DNA from: Streptomyces afghaniensis 772
GTDB taxonomy: Bacteria; Actinomycetota; Actinomycetes; Streptomycetales; Streptomycetaceae
Direction of reading: 5' to 3'
NCBI GenBank assembly: GCA_000415505.1
Contig: KE354345.1
Location: 1-51,347, forward strand
Length of the DNA stretch: 51,347 nt
The notes under the pieces were generated by a model, which was given only the letters and a program-made list of their open reading frames with translations, was not told the origin of the DNA and searched no databases. Shown here piece by piece: positions 42,733 to 51,230 of this stretch. Position 1 is the stretch's first letter. Each line of letters starts with the position of its first letter. Position numbers and translations under genes: made by a program.

Positions 42733-44615
42733 ATGCTCAAGATCGGCTTAGTACAGCAGAGCGCCTGGGATCTGCCCATCGACTCCATGCCACTGGCTGC
42801 CGGCTACATGAAGGCGGTACTGGACGCCGACCCGGACCTCGGGCCCGAGACCGATGTACGCATCCACAACCTGCGCGGCGGCTGGTCCATCACGCAGATG
42901 GCTCGCATGATCTTCGGTGACGGCGACATACCCGATGTCCTCGCCTTCTCCGTGCTCGGCTGGAACTACCGCAACTTCGCCTGCCTCGCCGAACTCCACA
43001 AACAGCTCAAGCCGGACGGCGTGACCGTCTTCGGCGGTAACCATGTCAGCAACCAGGGCCAGAAGGTGTTCCGCGAGTGCCCGTCCGTCGACGTCGTCGT
43101 CAACGGTGAAGGTGAGCTGACCTTCCGGGACCTGACCGCCGCCCTCCTCGCCGACCGTCGTGAACCGCCCCTTGCCGACATCGCCGGCCTGTCCTTCCGC
43201 TCTCCGGAGGACGGTGGTTGTGTCACGACCGGCGAGCGCGAGCGGATCGACGATCTGGACGTCATTCCGTCACCGTTCCTCACCGGAGCGATACCGCTCC
43301 TCGACCGCGATGGGCATTTCCCCTATGAGTTCGCTCTCCTGGAGACGAACCGCGGTTGCCCCTACAAGTGCTCCTTCTGCTACTGGGGTGGCGCCACCGG
43401 TCAACGCGTGCGCTCCTTCTCACGTGAGCGGCTCGCCGCCGAACTGGACATGTTCGGCTATCACGAGGTGCCCACGGTCTTCCTGTGCGACGCCAACTTC
43501 GGCATGCTGCAGGCCGACGAGGAGTTCACCGAGGACCTCCTCCGCATGAACGAGAAGTACGGCTTCCCCATCGCGCTGGAAGCCAACTGGGCCAAGAACA
43601 AGTCAGAGCGATTCCACCGCATCGTTCGTACGCTCAAGGAACGCGGATTCAAGAGTTCGTTCACCTTGGCCCTGCAGACGCTCTCCGATCAGGCGCTGAC
43701 CGACATGCGGCGCCGCAACATGAAGCTCAACCAGTGGGAGGAACTCACCGACTGGCTGGCCGAGGAGGAGATGGAGGCGTTCGTCGAACTCATCTGGGGC
43801 GCCCCCGGCGAAACGACCGAGTCCTTCTTCCAGGGCTACGACAAGCTGGCGGAGAAGGTTCCCAGGATCGCCGTCTATCCGCTGTTGCTCCTGCCGAACA
43901 CCGACTACAGCGAACAGCGTGACATCCACGGCTTCGTCACCGTCCGCGGGCAGTCCGACGACTTCGAGTACGTCCTCGCGAACCGTACCTCCACCTTCGA
44001 CGAGAACCTCCGCATGCAGCGCTTCATGTACCTGGCGCGGATCCTCGGGGAGAACCAGTACTTCAAGCGGCTGTGGCACCCGGCACGGCGGCTCGCCGGG
44101 ATGACCCAGTCGCAGGTCATCCACAGTCTGCTGGACTGGATCGACGCGTCGGACCATCCCTCGGTCGCCGCCTTCCGCGACAGCTTCCCGGTCATCGCCG
44201 AATCACCGGCCGTCGCCTCCGGTCATCGCATGCTGTACAGCGACCCTCTGCTGGACCGGAGATCGAGCGGTGGTGGTCGCAGTCGATCGTGCCGAGGTTC
44301 CCGGAGGACTGGAGGGACGCGGGAACGCAGATGTACGCCTTCGAACGCTGGAGCCGTCCCGTCTACCAGCCCCCAGGCACCGAGCGGCCCGACGGCTGGA
44401 CCGAGGCCGACGGCGAGTACATCAGCGAGGAGGTCTCCTTCTCCTACCCGATGGCAGAGCTGCTCGACCGGATCGCGGCCGGGGACCTCACCTCGCCGGA
44501 TGCGGAGGAGGCGGTCTACGTGTTTCGTGGCATGAGCGGCTTCTACCAGCACTTGGACAACCACGAGACCGGCGCCCACTACTTCACCCGCGCCGAACGC
44601 CTGGTACACGCCTGA
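42733..44615 (+). pseudogene. B12-binding radical SAM enzyme (KedN5-like C-methyltransferase), frameshifted
   Basis: About 627 residues once joined. The N-terminal cobalamin-binding Rossmann domain (about 1-160; AFSVLGWNYRNF, VFGGNHVSNQG, VVNGEGELTFRDL) is followed by the radical SAM barrel with CPYKCSFCYWGG (4Fe-4S ligands C-x3-C-x2-C). A long C-terminal domain follows. The sequence around CYWGG and LIWGAPGETTESF resembles, from memory, KedN5-type methylcobalamin-dependent C-methyltransferases. One C is missing near 44255-44257; the last about 120 residues (EIERWWSQSIVPRFPEDW to the end) lie in another frame. GAAGGGA precedes the ATG. It would methylate an unactivated carbon of a small molecule; the substrate is unknown. 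Confidence 0.8.
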
Positions 44616-44787
44616 CCAGAGCACACCGCGGGGCTCCGTCGTCTCACGCGCTCTCACAGCCTCAGCTGAACACCTCTTGGAACCCCTACGTACTAAGGAC
44701 ATCCGTAGATGACAGCCAGGGGACGACGGAAGTCGACGGGCCCGCGACACAGGGCGCCGGCGACGATGGTCGAGGCGGAGGGCAGCA

Positions 44788-45684
44788 ATGGGAAGTCCGG
44801 CCCTGAACTGGACGCTGGCGGCGGTCGCCGCATTCGTGGCCGTCGTGAGCACGGCGCGGCTGGCCGCCGCCGGCAGCGGAGAGGCCCGGTTCGCGGCCGG
44901 AGGCGATCTCGTCATGGCCGGCGGCATGGCCGCGATGTTCCTGCCCATGACGGCGGTCGGCTTCGGGGACCACAGCCTGTGGTGGGTGACGGTGTTCAGC
45001 GCCGTCGGCCTGGGTGGCGTGGCCCTGTCCGTACGCCATGTTCGGCTGCACGGCTGGCGACACGGCCGCCGCTGGGCGCATCACATCATCGGCAGCGCCG
45101 CCATGGTGATCATGACGCTCGCCATGCCGGGTTCCGACTCCGCGCCGGTCCTCGCGTTGGGCGGGCACTCGATGGCCGGCATGGCTCATGGGCACGGGCA
45201 CGCGTCCGACACCGCGGGGACGGCGGGCATGGCCGGGATGCAGGGCATGGACCACTCCTCGGGGATGGCCGGTCACGACATGACGGCCGGCGCCGCCCAC
45301 AGCTCCGCGTCGGGAGACTCCGCTGCTGTGTGGCGTGCCGTCCTGCTCGCCCTCGCCGTGTACTTCCTGCTCTCGATCGTCGCGGCCGTGTGGGCACGGC
45401 TCCGTGGCACCGACCGGCCGGCGGGTGCGGGCCGCGCCGTGGGCAAGGGCCGCTGGGCGCGGCGGCTCCTCGCCCTGCCCGACGCGATCGTGGTGTTCGC
45501 CGCGTCCTTGGCCATCTCCGTCTGGGACAGGGCACGGCCGGGAGGCGACAAGCGCCGGGCCCACGCGGCAGCGGGCCAACGGAGCCGCCGTCGCCCGCCG
45601 GGTACGTCACCGAGCGCGGCGCTGCTGGCCCACATCGGCATGGGCGGCACGATGTGCGCCATGCTCGTCATGATGGCCGCCTGA
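44788..45684 (+). CDS. DUF5134 membrane protein, Met/His-rich
   Basis: 298 residues with about six membrane helices: three pairs near 8-50, 55-80 and 95-115, then 187-205 and others. A loop at about 125-180 is packed with Met, His and Gly (MAGMAHGHGH, MAGMQGMDHSSGMAGHDM), a typical soft-metal-binding composition. DUF5134 proteins often occur next to copper genes in Streptomyces. GGAGGG 5 bases upstream supports the start. It ends 14 bases before the convergent BNR-type gene. A copper-handling role is inferred from composition and neighbours; transport activity is not shown. Confidence 0.83.
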   Translation: MGSPALNWTLAAVAAFVAVVSTARLAAAGSGEARFAAGGDLVMAGGMAAMFLPMTAVGFGDHSLWWVTVFSAVGLGGVALSVRHVRLHGWRHGRRWAHHIIGSAAMVIMTLAMPGSDSAPVLALGGHSMAGMAHGHGHASDTAGTAGMAGMQGMDHSSGMAGHDMTAGAAHSSASGDSAAVWRAVLLALAVYFLLSIVAAVWARLRGTDRPAGAGRAVGKGRWARRLLALPDAIVVFAASLAISVWDRARPGGDKRRAHAAAGQRSRRRPPGTSPSAALLAHIGMGGTMCAMLVMMAA

Positions 45685-45698
45685 CGGCTCGTCGCGGA

Positions 45699-46565
45699 TC
45701 AGTGACCGCCGGTCGACGTGACCGCGAGGCGCTTCTTGAACGTCCTGCCGCCGTCCTTCGACTCGAACACCCCGGCTTGAGTGGCGGCAAGGACATGCTC
45801 GGCGCCGACGGCGGTGAGTGCCTGTGGCCGGCCGCCCGGCACGGTGGAGACCTTCTTCCATGTGGTGCCGCCGTCCGTGCTGCGGTTGAGGCCGCCGGAG
45901 GTGTCGATGCCGTAGAGGCCGTCCTTCGCGGTCCAGGAGAGGAAAGCCATCACCGGCTCCTTGCCCGGGGCGAAGGTCTTTCCGCCGTCGCTGCTGCGGG
46001 CGACTCCTTCGGCGGTGGTGGCCAGGACGACGCGGGGGTCGGTGGGGCTGACCGCTATGTCCAGAGCTTCCAGCCGGGCCCCCTCCCTCCAGGAGACGCC
46101 GTCCTTGGTCGTGCGCACCAGGCCGTTGGTGGAGTCGTAGCCGTAGACGGTGCCGTGGGCGGATTCCAGGGCGTGGAAGTCGGACTCGCCGGACAGGGAC
46201 AGTGCTTCCCAGGTCTCGCCCGCGTCGGTGCTCCTGATGAGCCCCTTGTTGCCGCCGGAGGTCGGGTGGCCGCTGGCGTAGAACGTCTTGTCGCCGGCCA
46301 CGGTGAAGCCCATGAAGTCGTCCTTGCTGTCGCCCACCAGCTGAGGCTCTCCCTTGGCGTCGGGGGTGTAGACGCCTTCGTGGGTGGCGACGTAGAGGTG
46401 CTGGTCGGCGGGGTCGAGACCGAGACCGTGGATGTGGCTCACGGTCGTCCCGGGGGCAGCGGACGAGCCGTTCGAGTCCGCGCTGTCTCCGTTGCCGGAG
46501 CATGCGGCCAGTGTGAGGGCGAGAGCCAGGGCAGTGACTGCCACGGTGGCAGGGCGCTTGTTCAT
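45699..46565 (-). CDS. BNR/sialidase-like beta-propeller lipoprotein (F510_1955-type)
   Basis: 288 residues. The signal peptide ends in lipobox LAAC (Cys about 22), so the protein is lipid-anchored outside the membrane. Propeller repeats carry Asp-box words: STDAGETWEAL, TTKDGVSWREG, SSDGGKTFAPG, STDGGTTWKKV and SKDGGRTFKKR (five). The automatic family name glycosylhydrolase is misleading: no sialidase catalytic Arg triad is evident. It is third in the minus-strand set after DUF6153 and DUF305, which suggests an extracytoplasmic copper-related role. Confidence 0.83.
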   Translation of the reverse strand: MNKRPATVAVTALALALTLAACSGNGDSADSNGSSAAPGTTVSHIHGLGLDPADQHLYVATHEGVYTPDAKGEPQLVGDSKDDFMGFTVAGDKTFYASGHPTSGGNKGLIRSTDAGETWEALSLSGESDFHALESAHGTVYGYDSTNGLVRTTKDGVSWREGARLEALDIAVSPTDPRVVLATTAEGVARSSDGGKTFAPGKEPVMAFLSWTAKDGLYGIDTSGGLNRSTDGGTTWKKVSTVPGGRPQALTAVGAEHVLAATQAGVFESKDGGRTFKKRLAVTSTGGH

Positions 46566-46696
46566 GATTCCTCGGGGGCGTACTGGTGCACTGGAGCGGC
46601 GACCGCCGATCACGGTCCTGCCGGCACGGGGAGGTGACCGCCCGGGCTCCTCGGGTGCGCCCCTCGGAGCCCTGAGCGGTCAGTGGGTGATGCGGA

Positions 46697-47383
46697 TCAG
46701 AGCCGGTCGAGGATCTTCTCGAACTTCTCGACCTCGGCGGACTGGGTCTTCACGACGTCGGCGGCGAGCTTCTTGGCCGTGGCGTTGCGGCCGTTCTTCT
46801 GCTCGTCCTCCGCCATGGTGATCGCGCCCTTGTGGTGCTCGATCATCATCTCCGCGAACATCCGGTCGAACTCGGTGCCCTTGGCAGCCTCGAGCTTCTT
46901 CATGTCCGCGTCGGACATCATTCCCGACATCCCGGACCCGTGGTCCATGCCGCCGGACCCGTGATCCATGCCGGGCATGCTCTCCCCGGCGGACACCGGC
47001 TTGCCCCAGCCCTTCAGCCAGGACTTCATGGTCTGGATCTCGGGGTCCTGGGCCTTTTCGATCTCCGCGGCCAGGGTCTTGATCTCCGCGTCGGAGGCGC
47101 GGCCGTCCGCGAGCTCGGACATCTCCAGCGCCTGCTCGTGGTGCGGGATCATCATCTGCGCGAACATGACGTCCGCGTCGTTGGACGCGCCGGGCGCCGG
47201 GTTCTCACCCGTCGCCCGGGTGGGCGAGGCGGAGGCGGAGGCGGAGTTGCCGCTCCCGTGGTCCATGCCCTCCATGTCGTTCCCACCGCAGGCGGCGAGC
47301 AGCAGCCCGCCCGCTGTGACGGCGCCCACCACCGCGAGACGGCGGCTCAGGCGGCGGTTGAGGGCGTGCTTGTAGGCAGTCAT
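46697..47383 (-). CDS. DUF305 lipoprotein, Met/His-rich
   Basis: 228 residues. Signal peptide with lipobox LAAC (Cys about 32), then two ferritin-like four-helix halves with the DUF305 words MFAQMMIPHHEQALEMS and MFAEMMIEHHKGAITMA. Met/His/Gly inserts (MDHGSG, MPGMDHGSGGMDHGSGMSGMM) look like metal baskets. The family is linked to copper and silver tolerance outside the cytoplasm. It lies 87 bases downstream of DUF6153 and 131 bases upstream of the propeller lipoprotein; the three are likely one unit. Confidence 0.88.
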   Translation of the reverse strand: MTAYKHALNRRLSRRLAVVGAVTAGGLLLAACGGNDMEGMDHGSGNSASASASPTRATGENPAPGASNDADVMFAQMMIPHHEQALEMSELADGRASDAEIKTLAAEIEKAQDPEIQTMKSWLKGWGKPVSAGESMPGMDHGSGGMDHGSGMSGMMSDADMKKLEAAKGTEFDRMFAEMMIEHHKGAITMAEDEQKNGRNATAKKLAADVVKTQSAEVEKFEKILDRL

Positions 47384-47470
47384 GTGCGGAATACCTCTTG
47401 TCGTCGGTTCTGTCTGTGCGGAGTACGCGTCTGCGCGGGCAGCGCTGAATGGGCCGCGCGACGGTTCGGC

Positions 47471-47932
47471 CTATATCCGCAGAACTGACAACTCGGAGAG
47501 GAGCGGTCTCGGCGGCGGAGTTACGGGGCGCGCCAAGGCCATCGATCGAGCGAGAAGGGCAGTCAGCCGCTCTTGCCGGCGGACCACCAGCGCATGGAGA
47601 AACAGCCCGAGCAGCCCCGCGGTGAGAACCGCCAAGCACACGGACATCGGGTCCATGCCGCCCGGGAGTTCGTGCACCGGCGACTTGGCGGCCGATGCCG
47701 CTGTCCCGTGCTCGGCCGCCACCTGCGGCTCGGCCGAGGGCTCAGAGGCTGCGCCCTTCTGGGCCATGCCGTCCTGGTGCGCACCTGCGGCAGCAGGGAT
47801 CGCGCCGCTCATGCCGTGCCCGGAGGAACCTTCTGGGTGGCCCATCGTGTGCATGGCGAACACGCCCAAGGTGAGCATGACGACCAGCAGGAGGTACCCG
47901 AAGGCCCCACCTGCGCGCAGCCGCCCGCTCAT
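47471..47932 (-). CDS. DUF6153 membrane protein
   Basis: 153 residues. One membrane segment lies at about 10-32 (GGAFGYLLLVVMLTLGVFAMHT) and a second at about 100-120 (MSVCLAVLTAGLLGLFLHALVV), with an exposed Ala/Ser/His loop (HTMGHPEGSSGHGMS) between. Although the open frame continues far upstream, that extension belongs to the DUF1772 gene; ATG 47932 is the sensible start. DUF6153 genes commonly precede DUF305 genes in Streptomyces. A TAGTAT about 40 bases upstream on the minus strand could be the -10. Function unknown. Confidence 0.75.
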   Translation of the reverse strand: MSGRLRAGGAFGYLLLVVMLTLGVFAMHTMGHPEGSSGHGMSGAIPAAAGAHQDGMAQKGAASEPSAEPQVAAEHGTAASAAKSPVHELPGGMDPMSVCLAVLTAGLLGLFLHALVVRRQERLTALLARSMALARPVTPPPRPLLSELSVLRI

Positions 47933-48066
47933 GCTCAAGCCTGCCCTCCGTACTCGACCTACCGGGGATACTACTAAGTCGCTTGGCACTGCGCGGCAGG
48001 ACCGGGCGGAGGCCGCCCAGTACGACAACGTGGCGACGCCTGCCTCGGCACCGCCATCGCCCGTTC

Positions 48067-48589
48067 TCAGACCCGTCGCCGGCCGGAGGCAGTCGGCCCG
48101 AGGGCGAGGACGACAAGGATCACGAAGGCGGCGACGGCGGTGAGCGTGCGGGCGTTGTTGAACAGCTCCCAGCGGCGCAGGATCTCCGCATGGTCGGCCG
48201 GCGGAGCGGTGGCTGCCCACTGCTTGATACGGCCGTTGATCGGGACGTTCCCGAACCGGGTGATCAGGAAAGACGCCAGGGTCAGGGTGCACGCCACACC
48301 TGCGAGGGCGCGGGCCCGGGCGCGGGTCAGCACGGCAAGGGTGAGGGAACTGCGAGACCGCCATCGCGCCCTGCACGGTGATCCCGTTCACCCTCATCAA
48401 CTCGGTGTGGAAATCGAGCCGCATTCCGATGGGCACGGAGTTGAACGTGGGGACGAGGTTGGCGGCGCCGTAGCCGAACGCGCCGGCGAGCAGACCGGTG
48501 GACAGCAGGGAGAGTCCCTGAATGAGCCGGACCCGCGTGGGCTGTGGTGGACGGGTGCACGGAGGGGCGAGTTCGGGTCGGGCGGGCAT
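48067..48589 (-). pseudogene. DUF1772 (anthrone-oxygenase-like) membrane protein, frameshifted
   Basis: About 173 residues once joined, with four membrane helices. The family segment IQGLSLLSTGLLAGAFGYGAANLVPTF is followed by VNGITVQGAMAVSQF. The chain continues in another frame as LTLAVLTRARARALAGVACTLTLASFLITRFGNVPINGRI to a stop at 48067. One extra C in the run at 48345-48347 explains the shift. ATG 48589 overlaps the stop of the NTF2-like gene (ATGA). DUF1772 proteins pair with NTF2-like proteins in small oxidoreductase or detox modules; the reaction here is unknown. Confidence 0.75.
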
Positions 48590-49002
48590 CAGGCTTGCCC
48601 GCCCGCATCGGCCGGTGCCGGGGTGAGGGCTCGGGTGAGCTGGTGGGCCCGGCGCATGCGTCCGTCGTCGGTGAACTCCCCGAGGAGGTGCACCTCGGTT
48701 GCGGTGGCGCCGCCCTTGCGCATCCGCGCGTGGATCGTGAGCCTGGCGGCGATCCGGTTACCGTCCGCGATGGCTTCGTGCACCTCGAACCGCCAGCCGA
48801 CCACGTTCTTGCGCACCGGTCGCAGATGGGCGAGGAGCCGGTTGTGTTCGAGTCGGATCCCGTCGCTGATCTGAACCATGTCCGGCGTGAAGTGGCGGGC
48901 CATCACCGATTCCGGTGTGTCCCCCCGGACCGTGGACTCGGTGAGAGAGGTGAAGAAGTCCGAGATGAACCGCTCAGGCGCGGTGTTGGCGAAGGGCTCC
49001 AT
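48589..49002 (-). CDS. NTF2-like (SnoaL/DUF4440-type) protein
   Basis: 137 residues, an alpha+beta barrel. It has FTSLTESTVRGDTPESVMARHFTPDMVQISDGIRL at the start and the paired strands GWRFEVHEAIADGNRIAARLTIHARM then TEVHLLGEFTDDGRMRRAHQLTR. Members are cyclases, isomerases or binding modules for small ligands. It begins a two-gene unit with DUF1772 and is divergent from a tetR at 49130, with direct repeats between them: a compact regulator-effector module. Confidence 0.82.
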   Translation of the reverse strand: MEPFANTAPERFISDFFTSLTESTVRGDTPESVMARHFTPDMVQISDGIRLEHNRLLAHLRPVRKNVVGWRFEVHEAIADGNRIAARLTIHARMRKGGATATEVHLLGEFTDDGRMRRAHQLTRALTPAPADAGGQA

Positions 49003-49077
49003 GACGCTCCGATCTGGTCAGGACGGCGGGGGCGGGGAAGGGCAGGACGGAGAGGCCACAGTCCGATCACAATCTTT

Positions 49078-49127
49078 GACAGGCTTGTAAGGTATAAGCT
49101 TCTCGATAACTTAGACAAGGCTGTAAG
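49078..49127. promoter_or_regulatory. Two direct repeats in the tetR/NTF2 divergent promoter
   Basis: GACAGGCTTGTAAG (49078-49091) and GACAAGGCTGTAAG (49114-49127) share 12 of 14 bases when one base is shifted and start 36 bases apart. The second abuts the tetR ATG, so binding would autorepress. The gap 49003-49129 is much richer in A/T than its surroundings and contains TATAAG. Confidence 0.5.
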
Positions 49128-49129
49128 AG

Positions 49130-49756
49130 ATGACTTCCTCGGGAGAACCACGCCGTCGGCGCCGCGCCGATGCCGAGCGCAGCAGAGCCGCCATCCTCGA
49201 CGCGGCGGTCCGCCTGTTGCGACAGCGCCCGGATGCGGGCATGGAGGCCATCGCCGCGGCGGCGGGGGTGACTCGGCAGACGGTCTACGCCCATTTCTCG
49301 TCGCGCGACGTACTCCTCGTGGCCGCCGTCGACCGAATCAGCGAGGACGCCGTCGCCGCGATGGACGCCGCCGCACTCGATGAAGGACCGGCCAGAGCCG
49401 CGCTTCTGAGGTTTCTCGACGCCTCCTGGCGGTCGTTCGAGGACAACGCGCCGCTGCTCCAAGCGGCTCCGACCGGCATGCCGGGGGGCGGGGAGCGGGC
49501 ACGCCACGAGCCTGTCACCGAGCGGCTGGCCCGTCTCGTCGAACGGGGTCAGCGGGCAGGTGAGTTCGCACCGGGGCTGCCTCCGCGCTGGCTGGTGGCC
49601 ATGACGGTCGCCCTGGGACATGCGGCGGGAGACGAGGTCGGTTCCGGCCGCATGACGACCACCGAGGCCGAGACCGCGCTCCGCACGACCGTCCTCCGGG
49701 TCCTCGGCGCCGCGGAAGGACGACCCGACTCACATGATCGGCCAGACAGGGCTTAG
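49130..49756 (+). CDS. TetR/AcrR-family transcriptional regulator
   Basis: 208 residues. It opens with an arginine-rich arm (EPRRRRRADAERSR), then an HTH at about residues 20-65 (ILDAAVRLLRQRPDAGMEAIAAAAGVTRQTVYAHFSSRDVLL). A helical C-terminal domain follows. It is divergent from the NTF2-DUF1772 pair, which it probably represses; the promoter gap holds two direct repeats. GTAAGAG just before the ATG serves weakly as ribosome site. Confidence 0.88.
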   Translation: MTSSGEPRRRRRADAERSRAAILDAAVRLLRQRPDAGMEAIAAAAGVTRQTVYAHFSSRDVLLVAAVDRISEDAVAAMDAAALDEGPARAALLRFLDASWRSFEDNAPLLQAAPTGMPGGGERARHEPVTERLARLVERGQRAGEFAPGLPPRWLVAMTVALGHAAGDEVGSGRMTTTEAETALRTTVLRVLGAAEGRPDSHDRPDRA

Positions 49757-49799
49757 CGCCTCCGAGCAGCGTCCAGGCCGATCGCTTCTGTGCAGGCGG

Positions 49800-51230
49800 T
49801 CAGGGCGCGAGCGGACCGCCCAGTGCGTCGAGGACGGTCCCTCCGAGCAGTCCCAGAACGACGGATCCGGCCGCCGCACCGTAGGCGATCACAGCGGCCG
49901 TCCGTGACGTCGTACGGGAGTCACCCGCGGGTCCGCGTGTGAGGAACGCCGGGGCGATCCAGCGCAGGTAGTAGAAGAGGGAGGCCACGGTGTTGACCGC
50001 CGCGACGACGGCCAGCCAGGCGTAGTCGCCGTCGAAGGCCGCGCTGAAGGCTTCCAGTTTGCCGAGGAACACGGCGGTCGGGGGCGTGCCCACCAGGCCC
50101 AGCAGGCAGACGACGAGCGAGGCCAGCAGGGCTGGGTGCGCCCGTGCCAGGCCCCGGTAGTCGTCGATGGTGTGCGCTCCGGGGAGTGCACAGACGACAG
50201 CGAAGGCCCCGAGGTTGGTCAGCGCGTACCCGGCCAGGTAGTACAGCAGCGCCTCCTGGTCGAGGTCCGTGCGTCCGGCGACGGCCACGGGGAGCAGGAG
50301 ATAGCCGACCTGGCTGATGGTGGAGTACGCGAGCAGCCGTTTGACGTCCTGTTGGAAGAAGGCCGCCAGGTTGCCCAGGGTCATGGAGGCGACCGAGAGC
50401 ACCGCCACCAGGCCGGCCCAGGGCAGGTCGGCGTCCGCCAGCGGCACCACGCCGAGCCGGTAGAGGGCCGCCAGGGCGCCGATCTTCGGGATGGTGGTGA
50501 GGAAGGCGGCCACCGGGGCCGAGCTGCCCTGGACGGCGTCCGGCACCCAGAAGTGGCCGGGCACGCCTCCGGCCTTGAACAGGACACCGGCGAGCAGGGC
50601 GAGCGTGCCGACCGCGACCAGTCCGGCCGGCGCCAGGGCGAGCTCGGAGCGGAGCACGGGGTAGGCCGTCGCCCGGCCCGCGGCGAGCAGCACGGTGATG
50701 CCCGCGAGCATCAGGACACCGAGGAGCGCGCCGACGACGTAGTACTTCAAGGCCGCCTCGGTGCCGGGGCCGTCCTTGCGGAACCCGGCGAGCGCGTAGC
50801 CGGGCACGCCGGCCAGCAGGTAGCCGGCGGCGAGGAGCAGCAGGTCCTGGGCTCCGGCCAGGACGAGCGCGCCCACGGCGGCGAGCTGGAGGAGGACGTA
50901 GAACTCGGTCTCGCGCGGGTCGCCGTACCGGCGCGGCATGGCGAGCGCGAGGACGAGCAGGGTGCCGCCCAGGATGACGATCCTGCTGGTGGCCGTGAGC
51001 GGATCGATGGCGAAGGACGCACCGAAGGCCGTCTCCACCGGGCCGGCCGAGGCGATGGCGGCGGCCACGATCCCGCCGGTGCAGGCCGCGCCCGCCAGGG
51101 CCCCGGTCAGCCACTGGCGGCGGCGCGGCAGCCAGGCCCCGAGCAGCAGCCCGAGCACGGCGGAGGCGGCGAGCAGCACCTCGGGCAGGAGGTCGAGGGG
51201 GTTCTCGTTCATCCCGGTCATCTCGTTCAT
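49800..51230 (-). CDS. nuoN: NADH-quinone oxidoreductase subunit N
   Basis: 476 residues, about fourteen membrane helices of the Mrp-antiporter type. Conserved parts are ALKYYVVGALLGVLML, LFKAGGVPGHFWVPDAVQGSSAPVAAFLTTIPKIGALAAL (with the proton-channel Lys), and QQDVKRLLAYSTISQVGYLLLPV. It is one of the proton-pumping subunits of complex I. ATG 51230 overlaps the nuoM stop (ATGA), the normal order M-N. At least two Nuo sets are common in Streptomyces; the context does not show which this is. It is last in its operon and its stop is 44 bases from the convergent tetR. Confidence 0.93.
   Translation of the reverse strand: MNEMTGMNENPLDLLPEVLLAASAVLGLLLGAWLPRRRQWLTGALAGAACTGGIVAAAIASAGPVETAFGASFAIDPLTATSRIVILGGTLLVLALAMPRRYGDPRETEFYVLLQLAAVGALVLAGAQDLLLLAAGYLLAGVPGYALAGFRKDGPGTEAALKYYVVGALLGVLMLAGITVLLAAGRATAYPVLRSELALAPAGLVAVGTLALLAGVLFKAGGVPGHFWVPDAVQGSSAPVAAFLTTIPKIGALAALYRLGVVPLADADLPWAGLVAVLSVASMTLGNLAAFFQQDVKRLLAYSTISQVGYLLLPVAVAGRTDLDQEALLYYLAGYALTNLGAFAVVCALPGAHTIDDYRGLARAHPALLASLVVCLLGLVGTPPTAVFLGKLEAFSAAFDGDYAWLAVVAAVNTVASLFYYLRWIAPAFLTRGPAGDSRTTSRTAAVIAYGAAAGSVVLGLLGGTVLDALGGPLAP

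Noticed and set aside
47471-48589. A 372-residue protein joining DUF1772 and DUF6153
   Set aside because: Same artefact: a one-base insertion opens the frame through the DUF1772 tail into the separate DUF6153 gene.
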